Positions 8,508 to 17,256 of a DNA stretch of 64,000 nt are shown here, piece by piece (the stretch's first letter is position 1; every line of letters starts with the position of its first letter). This DNA is from Pseudarthrobacter oxydans (GTDB taxonomy: Bacteria > Actinomycetota > Actinomycetes > Actinomycetales > Micrococcaceae). The notes beneath the pieces are model-generated. The model ran no database searches. It had not been told where the DNA came from and saw nothing but the letters and a program-made list of their open reading frames with translations. The stretch is from contig NZ_JABTYH010000011.1 of assembly GCF_013314975.1 (NCBI RefSeq), positions 62,001 through 126,000 of the forward strand. The letters run 5' to 3'. The position numbers and the translations under genes were made by a program.

Positions 8508-9428
8508 CTACATCCGGAGGGTCAGGGCGGCCGGGTCCATGGTCATGACCACGTGCTTGCTCTGGCCTTCGTGGTCGCCGTCCAGCTGGTAGTCGTCCTT
8601 GTTTTCCAGGGTGATCTCCACTGTTTTGCCCTGGAAGTACTCCACGGCTGTGTCCTTCCCCCGGCCCTTGCCGATCATCCCGGCAACCACCGAGAGCCAG
8701 CCCAGCTTGCCGTGGTGGGGCGCCAGCACGGCAACGTCCAGCAGGCCGTCGTCCACCTTTGCCTCGGGGAAGATCTCCAGGCCGCCCTGGACCTTGCCGC
8801 AGTTGCCCACCATGACGCTGCGGACGCCGCGGCGGACAGCCGGCTTCCCGTCGATCACAATGGTGGCTTTGACCGGATTGCCGGGCAGGTTCCGGATACC
8901 GGCGTCCACGTACGCCAGCCAGCCCACCTTGTCCTTCAGTTCCTCGTTGGTGTCGGCCATGATGGTGGCGTCGTAGCCCACCCCGGCCATCACCAGGAAC
9001 AGCTGCTCCATGTCCGGGTCGCTGCGGCGGGCACGGACCACGTCGATCTTCCGCTCGGTGCCGATCAGGGCCCCGGCCATGGCGCCGTCGTAATCAGTGA
9101 CGTCCATGCCGAGGTTGCGGGCCAGGAGGTTGCCGGTACCCAGCGGGAGCAGCCCCATGGGCACATCCCCACCAGACAGCACCTCGGCCACGCACCGGAC
9201 GGTGCCATCGCCGCCGGCGGCGATCACAATGTCCGCCCCCTGCGCGAGCGCTTCCTTAGCCTGGCCGACGCCGGGATCCTCCTTGGTGGTTTCGAACCAG
9301 AGCGGCTCGCCCCAGCCGTTCTCCACGCAGTGCTTTGCCACCAGGCCGCGCACATCGATATCCACCGGCTTGGCGGGATTGACGATGATTGCGGCGCGCT
9401 GGGGTGAGGTGGAGCTGTTGGCCGTCAT
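8508..9428 (-). CDS. Diacylglycerol/lipid kinase family protein (YegS/LCB5 type)
   Basis: A 306-aa kinase with the DAGK catalytic domain: the N-terminal sheet AAIIVNPAKP, the nucleotide-binding GGDGT (residues 72-76) and the following PLGTGNLLARNLG motif. Enzymes of this family phosphorylate lipids such as diacylglycerol or undecaprenol at the cytoplasmic membrane face, recycling lipid intermediates; the exact lipid is not known. The ATG at 9428 has AGAGGA eight bases upstream, so it is preferred over the ATG at 9446. The gene converges on the ACT-domain gene with only six bases between stops. Confidence 0.88.
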   Translation of the reverse strand: MTANSSTSPQRAAIIVNPAKPVDIDVRGLVAKHCVENGWGEPLWFETTKEDPGVGQAKEALAQGADIVIAAGGDGTVRCVAEVLSGGDVPMGLLPLGTGNLLARNLGMDVTDYDGAMAGALIGTERKIDVVRARRSDPDMEQLFLVMAGVGYDATIMADTNEELKDKVGWLAYVDAGIRNLPGNPVKATIVIDGKPAVRRGVRSVMVGNCGKVQGGLEIFPEAKVDDGLLDVAVLAPHHGKLGWLSVVAGMIGKGRGKDTAVEYFQGKTVEITLENKDDYQLDGDHEGQSKHVVMTMDPAALTLRM

Positions 9429-9532
9429 GGTGTCCTCTGGTGGCAAGTGAAATGGCTACGTCTGAGAGAAGACTAGCCTGCCCCGCCCGGGGTTCGGCGC
9501 AGGCCGGCAGCAGCCCCGCACTGGGTACGCGG

Positions 9533-10906
9533 CTACAGTGCTTTGACGGCCCCGAGCACCTGGGCCAGCGAGTCCTTGGCGTCGCCGAACAGTAACGACG
9601 TCTGCGGCTCGTACAGCAGGTCATTCTCGATCCCGGCGAACCCGGGCCGCATGGAACGCTTGAGGAACACCACCTGCCGGGCCTCCGCCACTTCCAGGAT
9701 GGGCATGCCGTAAATGGGTGAGCCCGCGGACGTCTTGGCGGCCGGGTTCACGACGTCGTTCGCGCCCACCACCAGCGCCACATCGGCCGTCTTGAACTCC
9801 GGGTTGATCTCCCCCATTTCCTTGAGCGACTCGTACGGCACGTTGGCCTCGGCCAGCAGCACGTTCATGTGCCCGGGCATCCGGCCCGCAACGGGATGGA
9901 TGGCAAAGTCCACCTCAATGCCGCGGCTTTCCAGGGCCAGCGCGAGCTCGGCCGCGGTGTGCTGGCCCTGAGCCACGGCCAGTCCATAGCCGGGAACAAT
10001 GATGACGCGCTGCGCGTAGCCGAGCAGGACCGCAACGTCCTCCGCGCTGGAGGAACGGACGGGACGCTCGCTCACGGCGGTGGATCCCGCCGTCGAACCT
10101 CCCCTGAACGCTCCGAACAGGATGCCCGCCACGCTGCGGCCCATAGCCGCCGCCATGGCCCGGGTGAGGATGGTGCCCGAGGCGCCCACCAGCGTGCCGG
10201 CCACCACCAGCAGCACGTTGCCCAGCACCAGGCCGGAGGCTGCCACGGCAAGGCCGGTGAAGGCGTTCAGCAGCGAGATGACGATGGGGACGTCGGCACC
10301 GCCCACCGGCAGCACCAGCAGGATGCCGGCGGCCAGTCCCAGCACCAGCAACAGCGACGCGAGCGGAAGGGAGCCGGTAAAAACGACGGCGGCGGCCGCC
10401 GCCACGGCGGCGAGCAGCACCGCGGCCATCACCGCCGGCAGTCCGGGGAACACCACCGGCCGGGTGGTCATCAGTTCCTGGAGCTTCGCGAACGTAACCC
10501 CCGAACCGGCGAAGGACACGGCACCCACCAGGAGGGTGAAGACGATGGCCAGGCGCACCCAGGGATCGCCGGCATGGCTGAGTTCCAGGAGCGCCACCAG
10601 CGCTGCGGCGCCGCCGCCCACGCCGTTGAAGAGGGCCACCAGCTGCGGCATCTGCGTCATCTTGACCCGCCGGGCCACAGGGGCGGCCACGGCCGACCCC
10701 ACCACAATGGCCGCCAGGATCCAGGGGATGTTCTCCAGCCGCGAGGACAGGAACACGGTGACGACGGCGATCAGCGCCCCTGCGGCGCCGATCAGGTTGC
10801 CGCGGCGGGCGGTCCGCGGGGAACTGAGCCCGCGCAGCGCCAGGATGAAGAAGACGGCGGCGACCAGGTACAGCAGCGACGTCCACACAGGATCCAGGAG
10901 GTTCAT
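9533..10906 (-). CDS. pntB: NAD(P) transhydrogenase subunit beta
   Basis: A 457-aa integral membrane subunit (E. coli PntB is 462). The N-terminal part is a run of transmembrane helices starting MNLLDPVWTSLLYLVAA, and the C-terminal domain binds NADP(H) (VIIVPGYGLAVAQGQHTAAE, then HPVAGRMPGHMNVLLAEA). The enzyme couples proton movement to hydride transfer between NADH and NADP+, supplying NADPH. Its ATG overlaps the pntAb stop (ATGA, 10903-10906). The open frame runs upstream to 11356 but only as shadow of pntAb. The NADPH could support flavin hydroxylases such as PobA, though nothing ties regulation together. Confidence 0.95.
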   Translation of the reverse strand: MNLLDPVWTSLLYLVAAVFFILALRGLSSPRTARRGNLIGAAGALIAVVTVFLSSRLENIPWILAAIVVGSAVAAPVARRVKMTQMPQLVALFNGVGGGAAALVALLELSHAGDPWVRLAIVFTLLVGAVSFAGSGVTFAKLQELMTTRPVVFPGLPAVMAAVLLAAVAAAAAVVFTGSLPLASLLLVLGLAAGILLVLPVGGADVPIVISLLNAFTGLAVAASGLVLGNVLLVVAGTLVGASGTILTRAMAAAMGRSVAGILFGAFRGGSTAGSTAVSERPVRSSSAEDVAVLLGYAQRVIIVPGYGLAVAQGQHTAAELALALESRGIEVDFAIHPVAGRMPGHMNVLLAEANVPYESLKEMGEINPEFKTADVALVVGANDVVNPAAKTSAGSPIYGMPILEVAEARQVVFLKRSMRPGFAGIENDLLYEPQTSLLFGDAKDSLAQVLGAVKAL

Positions 10907-11223
10907 TTGCCGTCCGCCTTCCGGGTGGCCTGCCTGGTGCCGGCCTCTTTGCGCGCATGGAACATGTGCAGCATCCGGTCGGTCACTACAAAGCCGCCCA
11001 CCAGGTTGGCCGTGGCAAGGACAACGGCGAGGAGCGCCACGGCGAGCACCCAGGGGTCTGCAGCCTGGCCGGCGACGATGATGGCGCCCACCAGGATGAT
11101 GCCGTGGATGGCATTGGCGCCGGACATCAGCGGGGTGTGCAGGGTGCTGGAGACCTTGGACACCACCTCGAAGCCGACAAAGACGGCCAGGACCGTAATG
11201 GTCAGCAGGCTCATACCGTCCAT
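10903..11223 (-). CDS. pntAb: NAD(P) transhydrogenase subunit alpha, membrane part
   Basis: A 106-aa protein with three to four transmembrane helices (LLTITVLAVFVGFEVV, GIILVGAIIVAG, ALLAVVLATANLVGGF), equal to the C-terminal membrane segment of E. coli PntA. It is split from the soluble part, as in many actinobacteria and in Rhodospirillum. It overlaps pntAa (ATGA at 11220-11223 region) upstream and pntB downstream, so all three are translationally coupled. An internal ATG nine bases later (MSLLTI) is an alternative start. Confidence 0.93.
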   Translation of the reverse strand: MDGMSLLTITVLAVFVGFEVVSKVSSTLHTPLMSGANAIHGIILVGAIIVAGQAADPWVLAVALLAVVLATANLVGGFVVTDRMLHMFHARKEAGTRQATRKADGK

Positions 11224-12392
11224 CAGAGCGCCCCTTCCCGCCGGGAGCCGGCCCGCTCGGCCAGCAGGTCCGCCGTCGGCTGGTGCCGCACCGTGCCGTC
11301 GTGGGTGAGGCAGGCCCCGGCGATGACCTCGTCACTGAAATCGGGAGCGAGCGCACCGTCCCTGACCATCAGCACCAGCAGGTTGGCGACATTCTTCGCG
11401 TACAGGCGCGAAGCATCCGACGCCATGGCGGAGGGTGCGTCCTTCAGGCCGACCAGCAAGACGTTGCCGGAGCCGTCAGCGGTGGGTATGGGAACGTCCT
11501 GGCCCGCCACGACGCCTTCCACGTTGCCGCCCGACTCGGCCGCGAGGTCGACAACCACCGACCCGGCCCGCATGCCCTGCACCATCTCCCGTGTGACCAG
11601 GAGCGGTGCCCGCCTGCCGGGGACGGCCGCCGTCGTAATCAGCACGTCGGCCTGCGCCACATGCGGTGCCAGCAGCTGGCGCTGCCGGGTGCCGGCGTCG
11701 GAACTGAGCTGGCGGGCGTAGCCGCCGGCGGCCTCCGCCGTTTCGAGGTCCAGCCGGATGAAGGTGCCGCCCATGGAGGCTACCTCGTCCGCGGAGGCGG
11801 GGCGGATGTCGTTGGCGAAGACCCGCGCTCCGAGGCGCTTGGCTGTGCCGATGGCCTGCAGGCCCGCCACCCCGGCCCCCAGCACCAGCACCCGGGCGGG
11901 CGGGACGGTGCCGGCGGCGGTCATGTACAGCGGAAAGAACCGGGGCAGCCGGATCGCCGCCTCAAGGACGCAGCGGTACCCGGCCACAAGGGCCTGGGAG
12001 CTGAGTGCGTCCATGGACTGGGCCCGGGAGATGCGGGGCACGAGTTCCAGGGCGAAGGATGTGACGCCGGCGTCGGCGAGCGCCTGGACGGTTGGCAGTT
12101 CGGACGACGGCGATGCGAGCCCCACGGTGGCGGCTCCCCTTTTCAGGGACCGGGCTGTGTCCGGGTCGAGGGGCCGGACGTGGGCAAGGACGTCCAGCTG
12201 GGCGGGATCGAGCTCGGAGACAATGCGTGCACCCGCCTGGCTGTACGCGAGGTCCGGGTACCCGGCCGCCGCGCCTGCGTCTTCCTCGAGGAGTATCTCG
12301 ACGCCGAGCGCCGCCAGCTGCTTGACCGTTTCCGGCGTGGCGGCCACCCGCCGTTCACCCTCCCGGCGTTCCCGCGGTATGCCCAGTTTCAC
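11223..12392 (-). CDS. pntAa: NAD(P) transhydrogenase subunit alpha, NAD-binding part
   Basis: A 389-aa soluble NAD(H)-binding subunit, with a GTG start at 12392 behind GAGGGGAG. The AlaDH/PNT N-terminal signature GIPRERREGERRVAATP is at residues 4-20, the hallmark RISRAQSMDALSSQA at 120-134, and the Rossmann motif GAGVAG at 172-177. It is the first gene of the three-gene pnt operon, and all junctions are overlapping stop/start pairs. The protein docks onto the PntB NADP domain to transfer hydride. Alanine dehydrogenase is related, but the context of pntAb and pntB decides the assignment. Confidence 0.95.
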   Translation of the reverse strand: MKLGIPRERREGERRVAATPETVKQLAALGVEILLEEDAGAAAGYPDLAYSQAGARIVSELDPAQLDVLAHVRPLDPDTARSLKRGAATVGLASPSSELPTVQALADAGVTSFALELVPRISRAQSMDALSSQALVAGYRCVLEAAIRLPRFFPLYMTAAGTVPPARVLVLGAGVAGLQAIGTAKRLGARVFANDIRPASADEVASMGGTFIRLDLETAEAAGGYARQLSSDAGTRQRQLLAPHVAQADVLITTAAVPGRRAPLLVTREMVQGMRAGSVVVDLAAESGGNVEGVVAGQDVPIPTADGSGNVLLVGLKDAPSAMASDASRLYAKNVANLLVLMVRDGALAPDFSDEVIAGACLTHDGTVRHQPTADLLAERAGSRREGAL

Positions 12393-12567
12393 CCGCTGAC
12401 TCCCCTCGCTGCATGGATGCGCGAGCGCCGCCCTGCCGGGCCGTTCCTGGTTGACCTGGACCAGCCGGCTTCGCGGAGCGGCGCTGCTGCACGTAGTTGG
12501 CTTGAGTCTATGGCCCGCACCGGTGCCGCGGGAGTAGTGCGGCCTGCTTGGGTGGCAAACAGTTACC

Positions 12568-12891
12568 TTACGGCCGCTTGCGGTTGCTCTGTTCCCCGCC
12601 CGCCAGCCGGTAGGAATCCTGCAGGAGTTCCGCGAGCAGCTCCCCGCCGATCCCGTCCAGCCGCACCAGCACCAGCTGGGGGGAACGCTCGTGATGCGGG
12701 GTCCAGAAGTATGTTTCCGGCTCCGTTCCCGCCAGGGCCTCGCGTTCGCCAGTCTTGACGGTGAGGACTCCGGGTTCCCAGATGCGGGCCATCAGGGTCC
12801 TGGCGAACCATGCGGGCTGGCCCCAGCTGGGCCGCTCCGTGACGCCCGGCATCGCCAGGGCAATCCTGCGGACGTCGGCTTCGGTGGCCAT
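12568..12891 (-). CDS. MmcQ/YjbR family protein
   Basis: A 107-aa protein of the YjbR fold: MATEADVRRIALAMPGVTERPSWG is the family's characteristic opening, followed by FARTLMARIWEPGVLTVKT and a C-terminal helix. The fold resembles a DNA-binding double-wing domain, but no function is established. The ATG at 12891 gives the conserved N-terminus; an upstream ATG at 12906 would add five residues. It stands alone. The 175 bp between it and pntAa hold nothing recognised. Confidence 0.8.
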   Translation of the reverse strand: MATEADVRRIALAMPGVTERPSWGQPAWFARTLMARIWEPGVLTVKTGEREALAGTEPETYFWTPHHERSPQLVLVRLDGIGGELLAELLQDSYRLAGGEQSNRKRP

Positions 12892-12960
12892 AAGCCACAG
12901 TGGCACTGCTGCCGCTCCGGGGCAAGGGCGGCCGGTTCGCCGGCGCCGCGGGCGTGCGTG

Positions 12961-13016
12961 CCGCCCGGGCCGCGTCAGCCTGGCGTGTCCGCCCGGGCCG
13001 CGTCAGCCTGGCGTGT
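12961..13016. repeat. 28-bp perfect tandem duplication over an iclR stop codon
   Basis: Two identical 28-bp units, 12961-12988 and 12989-13016, each beginning CCGCCCGGGCCG. The second unit contains the final codons and TGA of the IclR gene that ends at 13003, so the first is a copy of the gene's 3' end just beyond the stop. This looks like a recent slippage duplication; it leaves the protein unchanged. Confidence 0.9.
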
Positions 13017-13830
13017 CCGCCATCGCGGGCCGAAGCACTTCCACGCCGCCGAGGCGTTTTGCCGGCCGGCCCTGGTAGTCCAGCCCTATCTCACGCGCTG
13101 TTTCCTGGAGGAGCGGGACAACTGCCTGTTCGATCACGTCCTGGGCGGCGCGGTGTGTCTGCAATGAGACGTTGACAGCGCCGACAGCCTCGTCTCCGCA
13201 CCAGATGGGAACGGCAACGCCGCGGAGGCCGTTCTCCAGTTCCTGGGACACCATGGACCACCCCTGGCTCCGGGCAAGGCTGACCTCGTCCTTGAGGGCC
13301 TCGAGGCTGCCGACGGAGTGCTCGGTAAACCGCTGCAGGTGGACCGATTCGTAGTACGCCTCCAGCCTGCCGGCCGGCAGTGCGGCGAGGAGCACCCGGC
13401 CCATGGACGTCGCCCACGCCGGAAACCTGGTGCCCACGCTGATGGACACGTTGAGGAGCCGTGGGGAGGGGACACAGGCGACATACGCGACGTCCGCCCC
13501 ATCAAGCACGCAAAGGGACGCCGTCTCGCCGAGCTCGGACGCCAGCAGTTTGAGGTGCGGCTCGGCCACCCGGGGAAGGGACAGGATGGAGAGGAAGGAG
13601 GAACCCAGCTCCAGGGAACGGGCGGTCAGTTCAAAAGTCTGTCCATCCGTCCGCAGGTACCCCAGGTCCGCCAGCGTCAGCAGGAACCGCCGGGCAGAGG
13701 CACGCGTTATGTCCGTCGCCGCCGCGATTTGGGAGACGGTCAGGCGGGGGGTTTCCGAAGTGAACGCCCTGAGGACGTCAAAGGCCTTCCCGACCGACTT
13801 CACAAAGTACGCCGGATGTTCTTCTTCCAT
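13003..13830 (-). CDS. IclR-family regulator next to tct transporter
   Basis: A 275-aa regulator. The N-terminal winged helix spans roughly residues 10-75 (YFVKSVGKAFDVLRAF, then LTVSQIAAATDITRASARRFLLTL), and the C-terminal effector domain contains the PcaR/PobR-like stretch VGTRFPAWATSMGRVLLA. The ATG at 13830 has AGGAAG upstream. It closely resembles the protein at 18160-18963, suggesting paralogy within this aromatic-acid region. It lies downstream of the tctA terminator on the same strand, so it is probably transcribed separately. Control of the tct operon or the adjacent dehydrogenase is inferred. Its 3' end carries a tandem duplication (12961-13016). Confidence 0.9.
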   Translation of the reverse strand: MEEEHPAYFVKSVGKAFDVLRAFTSETPRLTVSQIAAATDITRASARRFLLTLADLGYLRTDGQTFELTARSLELGSSFLSILSLPRVAEPHLKLLASELGETASLCVLDGADVAYVACVPSPRLLNVSISVGTRFPAWATSMGRVLLAALPAGRLEAYYESVHLQRFTEHSVGSLEALKDEVSLARSQGWSMVSQELENGLRGVAVPIWCGDEAVGAVNVSLQTHRAAQDVIEQAVVPLLQETAREIGLDYQGRPAKRLGGVEVLRPAMADTPG

Positions 13831-13848
13831 GGACTTCCTGCCCTTCCG

Positions 13849-13892
13849 AAAAAATACAGGACACCGGGCCCGCCTCGGTGGGCCCGGTGTCC
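13849..13892 (-). terminator. Rho-independent terminator of the tctCBA operon
   Basis: Perfect 13-bp stem: 13859-13871 pairs with 13880-13892 (GGACACCGGGCCC type) around an 8-nt loop. Read on the minus strand it follows the tctA stop at 13903 and is followed by a U-rich tail (ATTTTTTC, about 13848-13856). This is a strong intrinsic terminator. Confidence 0.9.
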
Positions 13893-13902
13893 CTGAGCGT
13901 AG

Positions 13903-15435
13903 CTAGCTCGAAACCTTCGCCTGGTCCGCTCCGGCGCCCACTGCCTTGCGCCGCTTCAGCTGCGCGCGGAGGGGAGGGACAACCAGTGCGGCGGCAGAGA
14001 TGGCAAGGAGCACCAGCGCAATGGGGCTGGTGAAGACGGATGCCCACCCGTCGGTGATGAGCGCGCGGCGCAGGTTTGCCTCGGCCAGGGGGCCCAGGAT
14101 CAGGCCCAGAACAGCAGGTCCTGCAGGGAAACCGAACCGCAGCATGAACAGCCCCACGGCCCCGAAGATCATCATCATGAACACATCGAAGACGCTGTTG
14201 TTGATGGAATACGTCCCCACCATGCAGAAAATCAGGATGATGACCCACAGGTAGTGGCTGGGCAGTTCAAGCAGTTTGACCATGCCGCGCATGCGCAGGA
14301 GGCTCAGCCCGAGGGTCAGGATGGTGGCGATCAGCATGATCGTGACCAGCGAGGAGACAAGGTCCGGCCGGCTGCTGAAGAGGCTGGGCCCCGGCTGGAT
14401 GCCCCAGATCATCATGGATCCGATCATGACGGCCATGACGGAATCACCGGGGACGCCGAGCGCCATGGTGGTGGTCACGCTGCCGCCCAGGGTTGCCGTG
14501 CTGGAGGTATCGCCGGCAGTCAGGCCCTCAAGGGAGCCCTTGCCGAACTCCTCCGGGTGCTTGGAGACTTTCCTGGCGTTGTCCCACGCGATGATGCCTG
14601 CGATGTCGCCGCCCACGGCCGGGACAAGGCCGACGACGGATCCGGTCACCGCACCGATTCCCATTGGCTTGAGCAGCCGCTGCATCAGTTTCCGTCCCGG
14701 CATCCACTGGCCCAGCTGGGTGACGGGCTTGACCTGGTGCAGGTGCCTGCGCCTGGTGAGAATCTGGTTGAGGACTTCCGCCACGCCGAAGAACCCGATG
14801 ATGACCGGGATGAAGGGCACGCCGCCGTTCAGTTCCAGGACATTGAGGGTGAAGCGGGCGTCACCGGTGATGGGATCACGGCCCACGGTGGCCAGCAGGA
14901 GACCGAAGGCTCCGGCGGCAAGGCCCTTGAGGATCCGTCCCGAGGAGACACCCACCATCATGGTCAGGCCAAAAACCACCAGCGCGAACATTTCCGGCGG
15001 CCCGAACTGGCGGGCGAATTCCGAAAGGGGCACCGCGGCGACCGCCAGGATGAGGATGCCAAAAAGCATGCCGAAGGCCGAGCCGAAGGCGGACGTCGTC
15101 AGGGCCAGGCCCGCCTGTCCCTTCAGGGCAAGCGGATAGCCGTCAAAGGTTGTGGAAATGGAGGCAGGGGTGCCCGGGGTGTTGATGAGGATGGCCGGCA
15201 CCCGGTCCCCGAACTGGGCGGCCACGTAGATGGTCAGCAGCACGGCGAGGCCCTGGATGGGTTCCAGCGTCAGCGTGAAACCGCTGGCCAGAGCCACGGC
15301 CATGGTGGCAGTCACACCCGGGAAGGCACCCACGAGCATGCCCACCAGGATGCCCAGGCCTATGTAGAGAAGGGTATCCACCTGGAGGACGGTCATGATG
15401 CCGTCCGTGACGGGCGAGGCAGCGATCTGGATCAT
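13903..15435 (-). CDS. tctA: Tripartite tricarboxylate transporter, large permease TctA
   Basis: A 510-aa membrane protein with about twelve helices. It has the TctA-family glycine-rich segment GMLVGAFPGVTATMAVALA near residues 31-49 and GLVPAVGGDIAGIIAWDNA later, part of the conserved carboxylate-binding repeats. It forms the transport channel with TctB and takes substrate from the TctC binding protein, using an ion gradient. The ATG at 15435 overlaps the tctB stop (15432-15435), so the frame upstream of it is ignored. The family transports citrate, aromatic acids and other carboxylates; the quinate/shikimate dehydrogenase next door suggests an alicyclic or aromatic acid substrate. Confidence 0.93.
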   Translation of the reverse strand: MIQIAASPVTDGIMTVLQVDTLLYIGLGILVGMLVGAFPGVTATMAVALASGFTLTLEPIQGLAVLLTIYVAAQFGDRVPAILINTPGTPASISTTFDGYPLALKGQAGLALTTSAFGSAFGMLFGILILAVAAVPLSEFARQFGPPEMFALVVFGLTMMVGVSSGRILKGLAAGAFGLLLATVGRDPITGDARFTLNVLELNGGVPFIPVIIGFFGVAEVLNQILTRRRHLHQVKPVTQLGQWMPGRKLMQRLLKPMGIGAVTGSVVGLVPAVGGDIAGIIAWDNARKVSKHPEEFGKGSLEGLTAGDTSSTATLGGSVTTTMALGVPGDSVMAVMIGSMMIWGIQPGPSLFSSRPDLVSSLVTIMLIATILTLGLSLLRMRGMVKLLELPSHYLWVIILIFCMVGTYSINNSVFDVFMMMIFGAVGLFMLRFGFPAGPAVLGLILGPLAEANLRRALITDGWASVFTSPIALVLLAISAAALVVPPLRAQLKRRKAVGAGADQAKVSS

Positions 15436-15986
15436 AGGTTCACCCGCAATGCGACGACAAAAAGGAAATGGAGGACGGCCGTAACGATGGCCGGGAACAC
15501 GAGCAGCGGCCTCCAGCCCCGGCCGCCGTAGAGGGCCGTCAGCGCGACGCTCGTTGCGAACGTAATCAACCAGAACTGGAGGACGTTCCATAGCAGGAGG
15601 TAGCCCACCAGGATCACGGCCGTCAGCAGCATCCGGCCGATGCCCCAGCCGCTGAGCGGATCAGGGAGGTTTGCCCGGCTGACCCCGCGCAGCACGTTGA
15701 CCACCACCTGCAGGACGCCGAGGACGATAAGGCTCCATGCGAGCATGGTGGGCCAGAAGGGAGGCCCGAGTTCCACCCGGACCCCCGAACGGATGCCCTG
15801 GGCGAGCACCAGAATGAGAACGCCGAGGCCTATGGTGACGGCGGCCGGAACCAGTTCCCTGAGCCGGTGCGCGCGGTCCGTGACCAGCACCTCGGACGCC
15901 GGGTGGATATGGGCTTCGGCGTGGTCCTGCTCAGGGTCTGTTGGGTTGAGGCCTGCCGGCGGCCCTGTTGCTGTGTGATCGTTCAT
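15432..15986 (-). CDS. tctB: Tripartite tricarboxylate transporter, small permease TctB
   Basis: A 184-aa protein with four predicted helices (VPAAVTIGLGVLILVLA, FWPTMLAWSLIVLGVLQVVV, MLLTAVILVGYLLLW, and the C-terminal LLVFPAIVTAVLHFLFVVA), as in TctB/DUF1468. The N-terminal ~40 residues are an acidic, His-containing cytoplasmic tail. The ATG at 15986 has GAGGAA upstream. It sits between tctC and tctA, overlapping tctA by ATGA, and a GC-rich hairpin separates it from tctC. Confidence 0.92.
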   Translation of the reverse strand: MNDHTATGPPAGLNPTDPEQDHAEAHIHPASEVLVTDRAHRLRELVPAAVTIGLGVLILVLAQGIRSGVRVELGPPFWPTMLAWSLIVLGVLQVVVNVLRGVSRANLPDPLSGWGIGRMLLTAVILVGYLLLWNVLQFWLITFATSVALTALYGGRGWRPLLVFPAIVTAVLHFLFVVALRVNL

Positions 15987-16002
15987 TGCGGTTCCTCAGT
16001 AG

Positions 16003-16031
16003 GGGCCGGCCAGCGGAAGGCCGGCCGGCCC
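16003..16031 (-). promoter_or_regulatory. Intercistronic hairpin between tctC and tctB
   Basis: GGGCCGGCC (16003-16011) pairs with GGCCGGCCC (16023-16031) across an 11-nt loop in the 71-bp gap. There is no U-tract, so it is not a clean terminator. In binding-protein operons such hairpins often protect the upstream message and lower permease expression; that role here is inferred. Confidence 0.55.
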
Positions 16032-16057
16032 GTCTGCCTCGAAGTGTGTGCCCTGCG

Positions 16058-17029
16058 CTACTTGCCCTGCGCGAGCTTGATCCACGGTCCGTAACGGTCG
16101 GCTTCCTCGTCAAGGAAAGCCTTCATCTCCTCCGCGTCCTTGAAGGTAGGCACGAGGTTGGACCCTTCGATGACCTTCTTGTATTCCGGGTCCTCAACAG
16201 CCTTGCCCATGGCGGTGGAGAGCTTGCTGACCACTTCCTCGGGCGTACCGGCCGGAGCCATGATTCCCACCCATGAAGCGTTCTGCAGGTCGATTCCTTC
16301 TTCCTTGGCGGTGGGGACATCCGGGTTCTTTGGATCCCGTTCCTCGGTCAGCATGGCCAGGTAACGGAGCTTGCCTGCGTCCACCTGGTTCTTCTGCGTG
16401 CCGATCGCATCGATCGAGAAATCGACGTCACCGGCCGCCGCAGCAGCAACTGCCGGGGCTGAGCCGTCAAACGGGACAGATGTGAGTTCGATTCCGGCCA
16501 GTTCCTGGAGGCCCTGGGCGGGGGAATCCCAAACCGAGCCGACGCCCGGGCTGGAGTAGGTGACCTTGCCGGGGTTGGCCTTGGCGTCCGCGACGAGGTC
16601 CTTGAGCGACTTGTAGGGGCTGTCCACCGGGACAGCGATGGCACCGGGTCCGGCCAGGCCCTGGCCAATCGGCGCGTAGTTGGACGGGTCGATGTCGTAA
16701 TCCTGGAACTGCAGGGTGGCCACCTCTACGCCCATCATCGAGAGGTTGTATCCGTCCGGCTTTTGGTCCTTCAGCCAGTTGTAGGCCACCGATCCGTTGG
16801 CTCCCGGCTTGTTTTCGACGATGACTTCGACGCCCAGCTCTTTTTCCAGCAGCGGTGCGATGGTACGGGCCGTCAGGTCCCCCGAGCCGCCTGCGGCCCA
16901 CGGAACGGTCAGCCGGATGTCCTGTGCAGGGAAGTCGGCTTCGGAACTGCTGTTGCTGCCCGAGGCGCAGCCGGTCAGCGCAAGCAACCCCGCCGTGCCC
17001 ACTGCGAGTGATTTTAGAAGGGTTTTCAC
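16058..17029 (-). CDS. tctC: Tripartite tricarboxylate transporter substrate-binding lipoprotein TctC
   Basis: A 323-aa extracytoplasmic receptor. Lipoprotein signal: MKTLLKSLAVGTAGLLALTGC with lipobox LTGC and C21 as the lipidated residue, then a Ser-rich linker. The mature part has the Bug/TctC opening FPAQDIRLTVPWAAGGSGD and the loop VENKPGANGSVAYNWL, which typically binds a carboxylate. Start is GTG at 17029, preceded by AAAGGAG. It is divergent from the quinate/shikimate dehydrogenase at 17257, so the two likely share the 227-bp promoter region. Substrate inferred as quinate, shikimate or a related acid. Confidence 0.93.
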   Translation of the reverse strand: MKTLLKSLAVGTAGLLALTGCASGSNSSSEADFPAQDIRLTVPWAAGGSGDLTARTIAPLLEKELGVEVIVENKPGANGSVAYNWLKDQKPDGYNLSMMGVEVATLQFQDYDIDPSNYAPIGQGLAGPGAIAVPVDSPYKSLKDLVADAKANPGKVTYSSPGVGSVWDSPAQGLQELAGIELTSVPFDGSAPAVAAAAAGDVDFSIDAIGTQKNQVDAGKLRYLAMLTEERDPKNPDVPTAKEEGIDLQNASWVGIMAPAGTPEEVVSKLSTAMGKAVEDPEYKKVIEGSNLVPTFKDAEEMKAFLDEEADRYGPWIKLAQGK

Positions 17030-17107
17030 TACGGTTTTCTCCTTTGATACCCGTACTCCGACAAGGCTGCCGGCTGTCTTCTCCGACAGTGCGCCTCGCC
17101 TGGGACT

Positions 17108-17126
17108 TTGTGCGCATTACGAACAT
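17108..17126. promoter_or_regulatory. Candidate IclR-type operator in the tctC/dehydrogenase intergenic region
   Basis: TTGTGCGCATTACGAACAT matches the palindrome at 28804-28822 (TTGTTC-N7-GAACAA) at 13 of 19 positions, including all of TACGAACA. Both sites lie upstream of quinate/shikimate dehydrogenase genes flanked by IclR regulators, so a shared regulator is plausible. This is inference from similarity only. Confidence 0.45.
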
Positions 17127-17256
17127 GTGTGCATAAGACGTACAGTAGTTGTAATCTAGTTCACATCGAGGCCCGGAACAAGGCCGCGGCCGAAATTGTG
17201 ACCAGGCAATCCGACCCAAGGACGCTTCGCACTGGCGGGGCCGGAAGGTGGACAGA

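Noticed and set aside
11283..12758. Plus-strand open frame opposite pntAa and the YjbR gene
   Set aside because: Shadow of two recognised genes; no motif.
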